From Enoplolaimus lenunculus (Eukaryota > Nematoda > Enoplea > Enoplida > Thoracostomopsidae): a stretch of DNA of 64,000 bases. Position 1 is the stretch's first letter. Each line of letters begins with the position of its first letter. Location of the stretch: assembly GCA_030248215.1 (NCBI GenBank), contig JASANG010001519.1, forward strand, positions 1-64,000. The letters are read 5' to 3'. Of this stretch, positions 9,901-21,881 are shown piece by piece. Position numbers and translations under genes: made by a program. Under the pieces are notes generated by a model. The model was not told the origin of the DNA. It saw only the letters and a list, made by a program, of their open reading frames with translations, and made no database searches.

Positions 9901-12900
9901 GTAAGTGAATTGTTTATTTAGTGTTTTTGCAGTTTTCCAAGTTTACGTATATATCGGGCGCAACCGGAATTACAATTTACCGGAACCGGAATTAGAAAAT
10001 TTACCAGGACCTTAAAGTGAAAAATGATTGGCACCGAAAAATCACTTTAATTTTCGTTTCTTGTTGTATTGGTGAAATAGCCTGAGTTGAAGATAGGGTT
10101 GACTTACTCTGCCAAAATCTATGTTCAAGGTTTCTATAGTATACTAATTAAATCTATTTCGTTTTATTGTCTGTTATTGGACAAGTGGCTTTAAAAAGGC
10201 TTCTTTAAGATTAGCAAATTTAAAAATGTCCGAAATTTAGCACTATCGTAATTTTTAATTCGGGTAAAAATTTACTCAAAATGGAAGGAGAAAAATGTCG
10301 GAACCGGAGTTCCGGTCGCGCTCTGAGTCCTGAATATATATCAGGGTGTAACCGGAATTAAAATTTACCGAACCGGAATTTGAAAAAATTACCAAAAACG
10401 GAACTTTATAATTAAAACTACATGTCACCGAAAAATTCATTTTAATTTTTTTGAAATATTATTGGTGAAATAACCCTAGCTGGAGATAGGTATTCACTTT
10501 ATCTGCTGTATTTTAGATTTCCTTAATCCACGGAAGCGAAATCTACATTCGATATTATATTTTCGGTCATTGGATTGTCAAGGTTTACGTATTATACTAA
10601 TGAAATTATTGAAACTTTATCGTCATTTTTTCGTAAAATGTCTTCGGCAAAAATTTAATACCGGAATTTTTAATTGCGGTAAAAATTTACCGGAACTGGA
10701 AGGTAAAAAATGTCTGAACCGCAATTCCGGTGGCACCCTGAATATATAATATGACGTAGGCTAATATGCTATTCAGGCCTAGTACTGATTAGCCTGCTGC
10801 CAGGCCAGTGGACTATGTTATGTAATAGCTGTTATATATAATATGACGTAGGCTAATATGTTATTCAGGCCAATTACTGCTTAGCCTACTGCCAGGCCAA
10901 TGTACTATGTTATGTAATAGCTGTTTGGCCTAGATTGAACTGCTATTGTACATAATGATCCAGTAGTTGATTATATATATGTTTGGTCAGGCGCAATACC
11001 CATACCCAGTAAGCGATGGTCTTGTAATCTTGGAAAAATTACCTTATAGGTTATGGAACAATTTCTAGTACTGTTCTAAAGAAAATTCCGTTTGCAAATG
11101 AATATATAGCTACAAGTCCATGGACGAAACTAGTTAATGGAGAGGATCATCCTGTAGCTGATATAGAATGTTTTACTGATGGGTCAAGAATAGAGAGCAT
11201 CGTTCTGCTTAATGAGATGTTCCGTCTATAGCGAGGTCAAATAAAATTGATAACATAAAGAAACTGAATAGGTTTATAACAGCGTCAGTAAAATTTTAAC
11301 CAAGAATCTTGCTTAGTTATCTAGTTTGCAGAGACTGTGTAACGGACCAACTGTGTGTATACACCTTGAGGTCTCTATCAATCGATATCTATCTATCTAT
11401 CACTGTTCTTTTGCTGCACCTCGCAATTACTATTTGGCCTAGGCCAAATTGCTATTTATATTTGCTCATAGTAGCAGATTGACCTTGGCCAATTAGTAAT
11501 TGGCCTGAAGACCAGTTTGGCCTGCGACATACATACGTTTAGCATGGTTTTACTTTTACAGGACCATGTGTTCCAATGACACCTCAAGAAGCTGCACAAG
11601 CGGTGTTTCCATCGCTCTCACGCTCGCTGCAAAAATATCTCCGAGTCACTCGCCAGCAACCAAGACACACTGCACAACAAGTGGTTGATCATTTAGCCAC
11701 ATATCTGAGTTACGATATGTCTCCACGGTCGTTTCTCGAACGATTCTTGAATAGCCACGAAACAATAGAGGTAGTGGACTAGTGGCATGTGGCACCCAGG
11801 GCCCAGGGTGGCACCGAATCCACTACTTGACCGAATCCGAATCCATTACTAATTTGTCCAATCCAAATCCAAACCTTATATATTTTGTTATTTCTCGAAC
11901 AGGCTTGGGACAAAACACCCTCAGTACAATCTCAAATTCAGAACTATCGTGTCATTTTTGCTCCCGGGCAACCGAATAGACTGGAAAATTTTGTTAACAT
12001 AGCGTGATGTTATAAATGTGGATGATCCATAATTTTTAAACGATGCATAAATGTTTTATACGCGTAAATGCAACTGTTTGTGCTTTGTCACAATAAAATC
12101 AAAGTGTTTTGGGTTTCCATTCAAAAATAGAGTTTTGGGTTAACAGAGGGGTCATTCTGTTTCTCAAATCGGTGTATAACCAGGTAGTGGTAATCCACAA
12201 TCGTTCGCTGTCTTTGTTGGTTGGCGAAATGCGCAAGTACATCCGGGCCAAAGCTGCGGTCTAAGAAAATTTTTTGTGATTTTTTCACCTCTGGCCTTGG
12301 TTTGCAAACCACAGAGACGGAAAAATCGAGACCGAGACCAGCCAAACCCCGAGACTTGCCGATACCGAAACCGAGACCGAGACTGCCCATTACTAGAGAT
12401 TTGTGTCCTGAAACAAAACTTATTGATTTATATTAGATATTATTTAAAATTTTTGTTGTTTAAAAGTGTTAACATAATATTGCCAAACATTGTTGGATTC
12501 GGCTTCCTCACTACGGAATCCGAACTGGAAATTTCTGCCGGATGCGAATGCGAACTATTTCTGTTGGAGCAATGAAATATCGTAAAAGATGGATAAAAAT
12601 ACAAGGTAAATGTGTTGTGTAAGTAACTTAACTTAGTCAGTGTGCACGGGAATTCCGGTTCCGGCATTTTTTCACCTTCCGGTTGCGGTTCCGGTAAATT
12701 TTTACCGCAATTAAAAATTCCGGTATTAAATCTTGGTCGGTGGACGTTGAGATATTTTACTAAAAATGACGATAAAAATTATATTGATTTCATTAGTATA
12801 GCATGTAAACTTGACAGTCACCAAAAATAAACCATTGAAGGTAGTTTTCGCTTGCGTGGATTACGAACATCCAAAATACAACAGAAAAAGTGAATACTTA

Positions 12901-13429
12901 TCTCCACTAGGCTTATTTCACCGATACGATTGCAGAAAAGAAAATTAAAATGAATTTTCGGCGGCATGTATTTTTCATTTTCCGTTTTTGGTGAATTTTT
13001 CAAATTCCGGTTCGGGTAAATTATAATTCCGGCTGCACCCTGAACTTGATGTCTGTCGCACGTCTGCTTGTAGCGTCGGTGTATTTAATTTTATAATTGT
13101 GGATCATTCAAACTAAAAAATTCCTGGTCAAATCGACTGTGCTGTTCAGTGCCAGCATATATTATATATATCATATATGTAATGTTTTAATTGGTTTACA
13201 GGGTGCTCAGGATGAAACGCAATGGGCTATAGTGAGTACATCGGCTGTATCTCATCCACTGTCTCATGGAGCGATATTTCAGTTGCGCTGCTGCACACCA
13301 GGCCCCGATGCTGGCGTGTTTTTGTTAGTAACCGTTTCTCGGTTGCCATTTTTTGACCTCATGGAACAACCAGTTGATCCGAAACAGAATCAATTTGTGC
13401 TGCGTTTAAACTCGGAGACTAGCGTGTAA
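6917..13429 (+). CDS. VANGL: Van Gogh-like / Strabismus planar cell polarity protein (6 exons)
   Basis: Four-pass membrane protein of the core planar cell polarity complex, which binds Prickle and Dishevelled at cell junctions. Exons: 6917-7075, 7820-8686, 9092-9220, 9375-9471, 11562-11770 and 13202-13429. All junctions are GT-AG with matching phases, giving about 562 residues, within the family range. An N-terminal Ser-rich cluster ([10 protein letters not shown]) and the [17 protein letters not shown] block match the known phosphorylated regions. Four hydrophobic segments lie at about residues 124-146, 175-193, 207-225 and 240-262. Downstream come the conserved KKRRARLV and [13 protein letters not shown] blocks, and the protein ends in the PDZ-binding ETSV. 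The ATG at 6917 was chosen because the longer frame upstream lacks an ATG. The fifth donor (11770) is inferred from phase; a few residues are missing there relative to vertebrate proteins. Confidence 0.95.
7311..7544. repeat. Perfect 117-bp tandem duplication in VANGL intron 1
   Basis: Two copies (7311-7427 and 7428-7544) appear identical base for base, indicating a recent event. The period of 117 is a multiple of three, so ORFs run through both copies on both strands, but they encode nothing recognisable. The flanking 7167-7360 is related to 39168-39358, so one repeat of this dispersed family has been duplicated locally. Confidence 0.9.
9955..10325. mobile_element. hAT-like CCGGAA MITE, decayed ends
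   Basis: It begins CGGGCGCAACCGGAATTACA and ends TTCCGGTCGCGCTCTG, a diverged version of the CAGGGTGCAACCGG...CCGGTTGCACCCTG element best preserved at 21477-21873. It lies in VANGL intron 4. I found no target duplication for this copy. Confidence 0.65.
10342..10740. mobile_element. hAT-like CCGGAA MITE
   Basis: CAGGGTGTAACCGGAATT at the left and AATTCCGGTGGCACCCTG at the right form the terminal inverted repeats. AATATATA occurs at both flanks (10333-10340 with one intervening base, and 10741-10748), a probable 8-bp target duplication. The length is about 399 bp, close to other family members. It lies 16 bp after the previous copy, in VANGL intron 4. Confidence 0.75.
10745..10925. repeat. Two-copy tandem repeat of about 92 bp
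   Basis: The block starting ATGACGTAGGCTAATATG at 10751 is repeated at 10843 with a few substitutions and ends in GTTATGTAATAGCTG both times. The motif GGCC recurs (CAGGCC, GGCCTA), continuing into 10925-11520. It lies in VANGL intron 4. Confidence 0.75.
11384..11401. repeat. ATCT microsatellite
   Basis: A short run of about four ATCT units in VANGL intron 4. Confidence 0.7.
12638..13042. mobile_element. hAT-like CCGGAA MITE, inverted orientation
   Basis: The ends are CAGTGTGCACGGGAATTCCGG-like at the left and CCGGCTGCACCCTG at the right, about 405 bp apart. The flanking 8-mers AACTTAGT and AACTTGAT match at six of eight positions, compatible with an old target duplication. It lies in VANGL intron 5, ending 159 bp before the last exon. 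The related fragment at 12480-12545 (ATTGTTGGATTCGG) belongs to a different CCGAATCC-rich family also seen at 21180 and 34775. Confidence 0.7.
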
Positions 13430-13994
13430 TACTATATCCAATGAATGCTATCAAATCATTTCAAATGTACACTTACTGAAAATTAAATTTTTATTCTTGT
13501 TGTGCAGAACAAATTGTTTTAATGAAACGACTATGATTCCAGTATTCAAATACATACATATCAAACGTTATAGCAAACCTTTGGAGCTTTAGTTTAGTTT
13601 CAGTTTAATGTACCGTATTATTCTGCTAGTTTTGTATGAGATTTTTATCTGGTGATGCAAAATTTATGCAGCTGAAAATTTATGCAGCTGAAAATTTGGC
13701 AGCGTTTTATATTATCTTTTTTATGTAATTACTTTATTGATGTTCATTAATTCTATTGTGTTTGGGTTTGGAACCTGTGCTGTTGTTGAACGACATAATT
13801 GGGGTGAGTTAAAGCCTGATGCCTAGCTGGATTTTTTTCTTGCAGTGAAGTTGGCTGTTTTTGGTGAAAATGAAATAACTAAAAATGCATTTTGCGCAAT
13901 TTTTAGTGTGTGGGTTCTTTCTGCGTAAATACAAAATCGGTTCGTCACTTACGCATCGAGTCAGAGCTTTGAGTAAAATTACAAATTTTGTATT
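13430..13994. other. 3' flank of VANGL, no gene seen
   Basis: AT-rich DNA. A 20-bp unit containing TTTATGCAGCTGAAAA is duplicated at about 13663-13698. No clear AATAAA signal was found close to the VANGL stop. Confidence 0.35.
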
Positions 13995-14525
13995 ACCACA
14001 AACCGAAGACTTTTTAAATTATTTTACTGATTATTATTGTTACAAGCAATCAAATTCTGTACTAAATGGTTTTCGGTTGAGAAAAGTTTGAACAAATTGT
14101 TTGCAAACCTTCAAAACCGATAATTGAGTAGTTAGCTAATAGCTAATTTGCATATTAGCTTGATTAATAAGCCTAAATTAGGACTTTAAATTATTTCACG
14201 GATTATTAGGGTCACTGAAGGGTGTTTTAGGTGCCCGCAATCGGAATAAATTGTCTAGAAACCTTCAACGCCGATAATTAGTTAGCTAATAGCTATTTTT
14301 GCATATTAGCTTGATTAGTTACGCTAAAATTAGGACTTTATATCATTTCACTGATTATTAGTGTTACAAGCAATTAGATTCAGTACTAAAGGGTTTTGGG
14401 TGTGAGAAATATGAACAAATTGTTTATATACCTTCCAAGATCGATAATTGAATAGTTAGCTAATAGTAATTTTGCATATTAGCTTAATTAGTTATGCATA
14501 AATTAAGACTTTTTAAATTATTTCA
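13995..14525. repeat. Tandem array of roughly 150-170 bp units
   Basis: Three to four diverged copies share ACCTTCAA(A/C)..CGATAATT, TTAGCTAATAG, TTTGCATATTAGCTT and TTATTTCACTGATTATTA in the same order, with units starting near 14105, 14258 and 14436. Unit length varies through small indels. It has no coding content. Confidence 0.75.
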
Positions 14526-17140
14526 CTAGTATGTCGAGCTTCGCCCAATGCATGTAGTTGTACTACGACTGGTAAGAGATTTGGCGACCGCAAAATTTGT
14601 CCAACTGATTTTTATAAAGAGACAATGAGCATATTCTGGCGTTTCATTTGAATATTTTACATACTTGTTGTATTTGCGTGGGATTAATTTTTTCAGTATT
14701 GTTTTTGTTTTGCCTGTATATGAAATCTCCTTAAAATGCACAATGTTATACACTACCTTGGAGAATCTTTTAGCCTTTGCTAATCTGTCTTGTTTTTATT
14801 GTTAGTTTTTTTTGGTTATATCCTGTTTTGTATTTCGTGCTAATTTTGTGTACTATATATATTTGTCACCAAATGTGCTCTCTTGATGTACTTTGTATAT
14901 GTTACTTTGTTGCATATTCGTTCTGTGTGTAAAATATTTGTGTGCAAGAGGACCAACTCGTTTGACCACAAGTCTTCAACGCGTAATTCTTTTGCCTATA
15001 TAAACAAGTCACTTATTGCCTAGGCAAAAATTGAGTTGCAGATATTCTTTGATTTGACGCGTTGATTGGTTTTTTAGGATTTTTATGCAAATTTTAACGT
15101 TTGTCTTGACCAAATACTATCCTTGAACACGGAAACAGAGAATAGGTGTTGTTCAGCGTGGCGTTCTTAGAGTCGTTGACAATAGCTATATTCTATGCAA
15201 AAAATGATGAAAATATTGAATATAGTGTAAACATTGAATCCTGCGTTCACTTCAAATCAAGTTAATCAAAGTTGACTAGTACGTTTTTACATTTTCGTCG
15301 TTTTCTTCTTGTTGCTGTATTATGTTGAAGTGTACTTTTTTTCAAACTCATAGTTAAACCATTGTTTTAAAAACATTTGTTGATTATTGCATGACAAATT
15401 GATCGGAAATTATTCGTAGTCTGCCAGTGCCACGTATCCAATATAGATGCGTAGTGTTTGCTTTCCTGATTCGTGTAAACGCTTAGTTTATCGGTTTTTT
15501 GTTAACTGTAAAATTCTCGCTAAACCAAAGTTTGTCTGATACATGGATAGCTAAAAACTAAAATTTTTGCGCTTATTCTTTATGTCGTAAATGAGATGTA
15601 CATAACATTATCCGAAGAACTCTGTCGCAAGAATGATTTTTTAGCATGTTGCGTTTGTTTTACAATGTGTATATACCACTTAAAGTGTACAAACAGGTTG
15701 GAAGTGGTTTCTAATTTACATCAGTTTATCAATTTTGTTTATTTTTGAGTCGAGAACTTGAGTAAATTGCCAAATTCTTTGTTTGATGTGTTGCTTAATA
15801 GACATCATTGAGCCAATTAAAGATCGCTGCGTTAGTCAAGCCACTAGGCGCTATAGGTTCAACTGGCTACCTAAAAATACCGGAGCCAGATATCTCAATA
15901 CATATTCCAACGAAAAGTTTGACGTAATCACTGGCTGAAGCTGAATTATTAGTAAAATTTTCCTTTAAGTGATATGCGAAATGTTACTTGGCTACTTTGA
16001 AGTTGGTTTGAACAGCTGTTTTTAGCTCGATTGACAGCGTCGTTCACTAAGTCTATCACGTCTGCTTTGCAGCGAGTGAATACAATTTTTTCTAGAAGTA
16101 CATTGTTGAAGAAAAACTATAGAACCAATTTGAAGGACGTAAAGTTGTTCACACCCAGTTGCATTTTAACAGCGAAGCGGCTCTAGGATACGGTTTAAAT
16201 CTGTTTAATTTTGTCTAAGCTCAACACGGTGGGATGCAACGCGGAACTGGATTTTATCGGATTCAAAACACCTAATTTATACTGTAAACGGAACAATTCA
16301 AGTTGTGTGACTACGGATAATTTGCGTGACCAATGTAAAGAACAGGGCGGAACAGTGTCATAAGCCTAAGCGTAAGAATGAGCATGTTGCTACACCAGGC
16401 AAAAAATTAGTCTAAACCTAAGTTTACTCTGTTCTACATATACGTTGTTTGTAAGTAACTGGTTTTGAGCGTAAAAGACTAACCGAATTTCAGGTTTTCC
16501 TATAGCGGAAACGGACATCGATTATTATCGGAAAAATGATATCCGGTTACGCAATGTCCATGAACAAATTGCTGATAATTTTTGCCTCTGCAGACCTAAA
16601 CTATAATCAATGCCAGAACATTTTTGACCATAATTCGAAAACTGGCTGTCAAATAAAAGTAAACTTAGAACCATACAGCTCCGCTGTTCAAACTGAGTAG
16701 AAAGTTACCTACCTCCACGCACTTCTGAGCTTTTTTCATAAAAGCCTATGAAACTAACGGAAGCCCTCATTAAGTCGTATATATTCGTATATCCGAAACC
16801 GTTCTTGCTTATACCATGCTTTTCCACGCACAACTTCTATGAGATTAAAATTTGCCCCCTAAAAATTTCACCGTCATTGGTAAGTTGCTTGAAACGATTG
16901 GACGACCCTCCTGAACAATTTTAACCCCTTCGTTCGTAGAATACTGAGCTGCCTACAAGCGTGCTTGCTTCTGAACGAACTTTATTTTTTACTACTCGTA
17001 TTATTGAGGTGTAGATATTAGTGGTGTCCGATGATACCAAAATTTCTGCCGCTACCGATGCTGATTCTTACTTTCAAATTTTGCCTATGCTGAACCGATA
17101 CCGTTACCGGTTTCAATTATAATACATTATTGCATATCTT
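14526..17140. other. Intergenic, no gene seen
   Basis: The region is AT-rich. It holds a fragment of the GGCC-ended, CCTAAG-type element at about 16330-16430 (CCAATGTAAAGAACAGGGCG). Near 17023-17110 is a decayed piece of the TGCCGATACCAAAAT family (compare 37573-37944) that ends about 30 bp before the DDX47 start codon. Confidence 0.35.
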
Positions 17141-20100
17141 ATGACCGAGTTGAATACTTTGGACGATCAGCCCTCAAGTAGTCATGATAACAACAACGGA
17201 GGACAATGTACCGTTACCTTCAAGGACTTGGTGAGTATGTGCTCTGCGATAAACACTGATAATTTTTTGTGCAAATTATCACTCAAATTGAAATATGTTC
17301 GCTCTTTTCAAACATTGGATGGTTTTCCATCTTTGATTTGTTATTCGGATATTTGTTTATTCAAAGTTAAGCTGTTTTTAAGCTTTGTTTGTGAAGAAGT
17401 CTTGTATGGCTGGCTACATATGTATATATTGGCGTTAGTACGTGATATTCCGTTACAATGAAGATTAACAGACATTAATGAGATTTTATTGGTTTCAATT
17501 TTAGTTTTTCAACAGGACCCGCGAAGGTTAATTGGATATATTATACATCAAACTATAACGTTTGTATACTGCTATTGTTCAAAACGTTCAAAATAGCGAA
17601 ATTTTATATTCGTAATTACTACTATGGTTTTACAGGGTGTGATTGATCAGCTGTGCGAAGCGTGTGCTGAAGAAAATTGGATACGCCCGACAAAAATTCA
17701 AATTGAAGCAATTCCTGTTGCACTAAAAGGTATTGTTGCGTTTATTCTGGATCATGTGCCGCACATTCCGTTGCCACCAACAAACTTTGATTCGACATTT
17801 TGGCACTCTCAGCACTAGAAAAACTATCGGATGAGACTTTAATTAACCCGTAGAAATTACATTTCCAAACGGCAGACAGTCATGTCTTTTAGTTATTTCC
17901 AACTTGTTCGTTCGGTGGTTGGTTTAGGTGCCTTTACATCAGCAAATAAATGGTTGCCCGTTTGTATCTTTGACTACGCCGTATCATGATTATTGACACA
18001 ATTCAACTTGCTGTATATATTTTTACGACTTGGGTTACAATATACATAATATTATTTTGAAAAATGCTGACTAAATTTTAGTAATATTATTTCGCAATAA
18101 ACTGAAATAAAGTTGTGATTGAACTAAATTAGTGTCAGCGTTACGCAGCCTAATGAATATGGTCCAGTGGTAATTCATGTTTTCAGGTAACGATGTCGTG
18201 GGACTTGCAGAAACTGGTTCAGGCAAAACGGGTGCATTTGCCTTGCCAATACTACAAGCGTTGCTTGAACGACCACAAACGAATTTTGCGCTTGTTTTAA
18301 CACCAACTCGCGAACTTTGCATACAGGTTGCTGACCAGTTTCAAGCACTTGGATCAAAAGTTGGTGCAAATGTAGTTAAAATATTCGGCGGCGTGGATAT
18401 GATCACTCAGGCGGCCAGTTTAATGAAGAAGCCGCATATCATTGTTGGTAAGAACTTTTACCTGGTTGGAAGTGGTGTTAGTCTTTAGGAACTTAATATG
18501 ATGTCTAATTGGTTATAGAATTTACTGAACTATTCCTGTTTAACACCTCAAGTTTTTTTCGACCCGTAGAGTTTTGCATTGTCGTCGGCAGTTAGTTTCA
18601 CAAATATATTTTGTTTGCTGTTTCAGCCACACCAGGTCGCCTTGTGGACCATCTCGAAAACACTAAAGGATTTCATTTACGAACACTAAAGTATTTGGTA
18701 TGCATGCATTGTTTGAGAATTATAAGATATTTGTGGGTTTGGCAGTTTGATTATGTGTGAGTACGTACGATGTTTTGCGTTTATGAATGATGACCGACGA
18801 TATTGCCACGTCATTAGTTGTGTTTATTGGAAGTGAATTTTCTACTAAACCTGCATACTAGTGCCGGCTTGCTGTTATGGGTAAGTGTGTTATATGCAAG
18901 GATGTATGAAGTCATTTTGAATTCAGGTAATGGATGAAGCGGATAGAATATTAAATTTGGATTTTGACGTGGAGGTGGACAAAATTCTGCAATGTATTCC
19001 GCGCTCAGGACGCAGAACAATGCTATTTTCTGCGACAATGACGAAAAAAGTTGCTAAGTTACAGCGTGCATCGCTTACGAATCCTGTGAAAGTGGAAGTT
19101 TCGTCAAAATATCACACAGTTGACAAACTGCAGCAATATTACTTGTTTCTTCCTGCGAAACATAAGGTACAGTGTACCTGAAATATGCGTTATTTGGAAT
19201 ATGGTTGGTAGTAATCAATGTTGTAATCGTTCTTTTGGTATAAATTTTTAAGTTTTTAATAATGGTTACCCGTGACAAAATTCATGCAGTGGCAATATGT
19301 TAACTACGTTGAGCATTATCTAATGTATGTAATTTTATGACGTGCACCTTGGTTTACTAATTTCTGTGAGTTTGGGTATTTCGGCAGAACATTAAGTCCA
19401 GGTTGGACTCCGGGTTTTCACTTTAAGAAATTCTGGTTTGTTGTCTGCAAAAATGCGCGTTCGGGTGTTTCCTGAAAAAATCTGGGACCATGCATTTAAT
19501 TTTAAACGTTGCAACTCGAGCAATTTGTGCACTGGTCAACACTACGAAATGTCGTTTTTATTTCACTAGGCTACAGTGCCAAAATCCTGCCATTTTGCAC
19601 GCATTATATAGGGCATGCTAGCTTTTTTGTATAAACATGAGACGAATAGACGTTTTATATTTGGGACGCTTACCTTGAGGCAGTATTATACAAGTTGGCA
19701 GAAAATACTTATCGTTGCGCCATAATCCTGTTGTTTTGCACTCATTATAGAACATACTAGCTTTTTGTATAAACATGAGACTAAACAGAGTATTTCTGTA
19801 GACGTTTTATATTTAGGACGCTTACCTTGTGGCAGTATTGAACAAGTTGGCAGGAAATAGTTTTATGGTTTTCTGCGGCACGTGCGCTGGCACATTGAAA
19901 GTAGCACTGATGCTTCGGAATCTTGGCTTTTCGGCCGTCGCGCTTCATGGACAAATGAATCAAGTAGGCTCGCGTTAGTTTATTTATAACAAATTCTGTA
20001 GAAAAGCTAAACGTCAGTATGTTTGTGTTTACATAAGATACTGGCATAGTTACCTTTAATTTAGCTAAATGGAGAAAAGCTTAACGTCAGTTATAAATAG

Positions 20101-21064
20101 TTTGTTTACCAGGTTTGTATTAACGTAAAATACTGAGTTAGCTGGAATTTTGCTAAATTGTTTTTCCTGGTTTATTTTTCTACATAATGCATCGAACCTG
20201 TAGATTACTGTTTGTTGTTATGTTGGTAATTGGCGTTACACTACGTAACATGGTTAATAATTTTTTGAATCGTGTATATATAGTTTGGTTTATAAGAGTT
20301 TTGCTGATGGTACTGAATATTGTTTTCAGACAAAGCGCATCAATTCTCTCAACAAATTTCGCGCGAAGAATAGGTCAATATTGATTGCTACAGACGTAGC
20401 TAGTCGGTAAATAATTTTCTTCCAAATTTAACATGTGCACAAGTGTTCGTCTTTTGTTTAAAATGATTACGATAATAATATGAGAGTGATGGAAAGCAAC
20501 CAAATAGGGACTAGTATTTGATAGATGATTTTTCAGCGGAATCGAAGGCAGACCTGTAGTTGTGTTCACTATACCATGATACAAGTTTTTTCATCAATAT
20601 TTTATTTGTTTTTACTGCATTTTTCCTTCAGTGGTCTGGATATACCACACGTCGATGTCGTTGTCAATTATGATATTCCGACACACTCCAAAGACTACAT
20701 CCATCGGGTTGGACGAACCGCTCGCGCCGGCAAATCAGGGATTTCGTTGACGTTAGTCACTCAGTACGATGTGGAAATGTATCAGCGTATTGAATATTTA
20801 ATTGGAAAACAATTACCCAAATATGACTTAGATCAATCGGAACCAATGCAGCTTTTGGAACGAGTGTCTGAAGCGCAACGCATTGTCAGAGCCGAAATCA
20901 AGGAAGCCGAACGAGAAAATAAAAAAGGACGCGGAAAAGGTGTCAGAAAGAGAAGTCTTAATGAAATTGTAGCAGGTGGAGACGACGAAGACGACGAAAC
21001 AAGAGGGTATCAAAACAGGACGAAAAAGAAAATGAAAAATAATGCTGTTAGAGTTAAAAGATAA
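17141..21064 (+). CDS. DDX47: DEAD-box RNA helicase DDX47 / Rrp3 (8 exons)
   Basis: Nucleolar ATP-dependent RNA helicase of pre-rRNA processing. Exons: 17141-17230, 17636-17729, 18187-18447, 18627-18697, 18927-19166, 19817-19963, 20330-20406 and 20632-21064. All introns are GT-AG and the phases agree; the product is about 470 residues (human about 455). Visible helicase motifs are Q-motif [10 protein letters not shown], motif I AETGSGKT (about 69-76), Ia PTREL, Ib TPGR, II DEAD (175-178), III SAT (207-209), IV/V HGQM and TDVASRGLDIP, and [12 protein letters not shown] (351-360). The C-terminal tail is basic and acidic ([16 protein letters not shown]), as in nucleolar DDX47. AATAAA at 21174-21179 is a candidate polyadenylation signal. 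A broken copy of the start of exon 6 lies in intron 5. Confidence 0.96.
19575..19715 (+). pseudogene. Decayed tandem duplicate of the 5' part of DDX47 exon 6
   Basis: About 140 bp in intron 5 repeat the intron end and start of exon 6 (about 19717-19859). The duplicate retains TTTTATATTTGGGACGCTTA where the real exon has TTTTATATTTAGGACGCTTA. The acceptor AG is therefore GG at 19663-19664. The exon-like part (19665-19704) stays open for 14 codons with four to five residue changes, then loses similarity. This is duplication followed by decay; with its acceptor gone it should not be spliced in. Confidence 0.85.
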
Positions 21065-21476
21065 ATCATTCGTACATGCATATGGGTCCGTGTATATTTT
21101 AAAAAATGGACGTCTCATGGTTGACTGCTTTGTGCTGTAGCTGGATATAGTTTGTAATAGGTGGAAGGGTAACAATAAAGGTTCGGATTCGGCTGTGAAA
21201 CACCCGAATCCAACAATGTTCGGCAATATGATTTTTCAGTTTTAAACAACAAATATTTTATGACTTGTTATATTAGTGAAAAAAATTTGTTTCAGGTCAA
21301 AAATCTCGAAACTGAGGTCGGGCAGGAAATATATTAGAAATATATTGTTTTATAGTTATGCGGCTGGCATTGCGTTGATATTCTGTAACAAATTATAGAT
21401 ATAACTGAAATTTGCAACTTGTAAGGTTCGCATTCGATCAAATTGTGGATTCGGTGTCATCCTGGTAGGTGGTCGC
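21065..21476. other. 3' flank of DDX47 with repeat fragment
   Basis: From about 21165 the sequence GGTAACAATAAAGGTTCGGA and CCGAATCCAACAATG resembles 34770-34830, another dispersed hAT-like or related element. No gene is seen. The likely DDX47 poly(A) signal (21174-21179) lies at the start of this repeat, so the transposon may supply it. Confidence 0.4.
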
Positions 21477-21873
21477 CAGGGTGCAACCGGAATTACAATT
21501 TACCGGAACCGGAACCGCAATTTGAAAATTTTACCGGAACCGGAAACGGAACCGGAAAGTGAAAAATGCATTTCACCAAAAATTTCATTTTAATCTTATT
21601 TTTTGCTCTATTATTTGTGAAATAACCTTAGTCGAACATAGGTATTTATTTTATTTGTTGTATTTTAGATTTTCATCATCGACTGAAGTGAAATCCACCA
21701 TCAATGGCTTATATTCGAAGTACAGGTGGCTTTCAAAAGAGATTCTTAAAAATTAGCAAAGTTAAGAAAACGGCCAAATTTTAACACCGGAATTTTTAAA
21801 TCCGGTAAAAATTTACCGGAACCGGAACCGGAAGGTGAAGAAATGCCGGAACCGGAATTCCGGTTGCACCCTG
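21477..21873. mobile_element. hAT-like CCGGAA MITE with perfect 8-bp target duplication
   Basis: The reference copy for this family is 397 bp, with left end CAGGGTGCAACCGGAATT and right end AATTCCGGTTGCACCCTG as exact inverted repeats. GTGGTCGC lies directly outside both ends (21469-21476, 21874-21881). An 8-bp duplication plus a C-A-G-G-G terminus is the signature of the hAT superfamily. Subterminal regions repeat ACCGGAACCGGAA. It has no ORF and would depend on a transposase encoded elsewhere. Confidence 0.9.
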
Positions 21874-21881
21874 GTGGTCGC

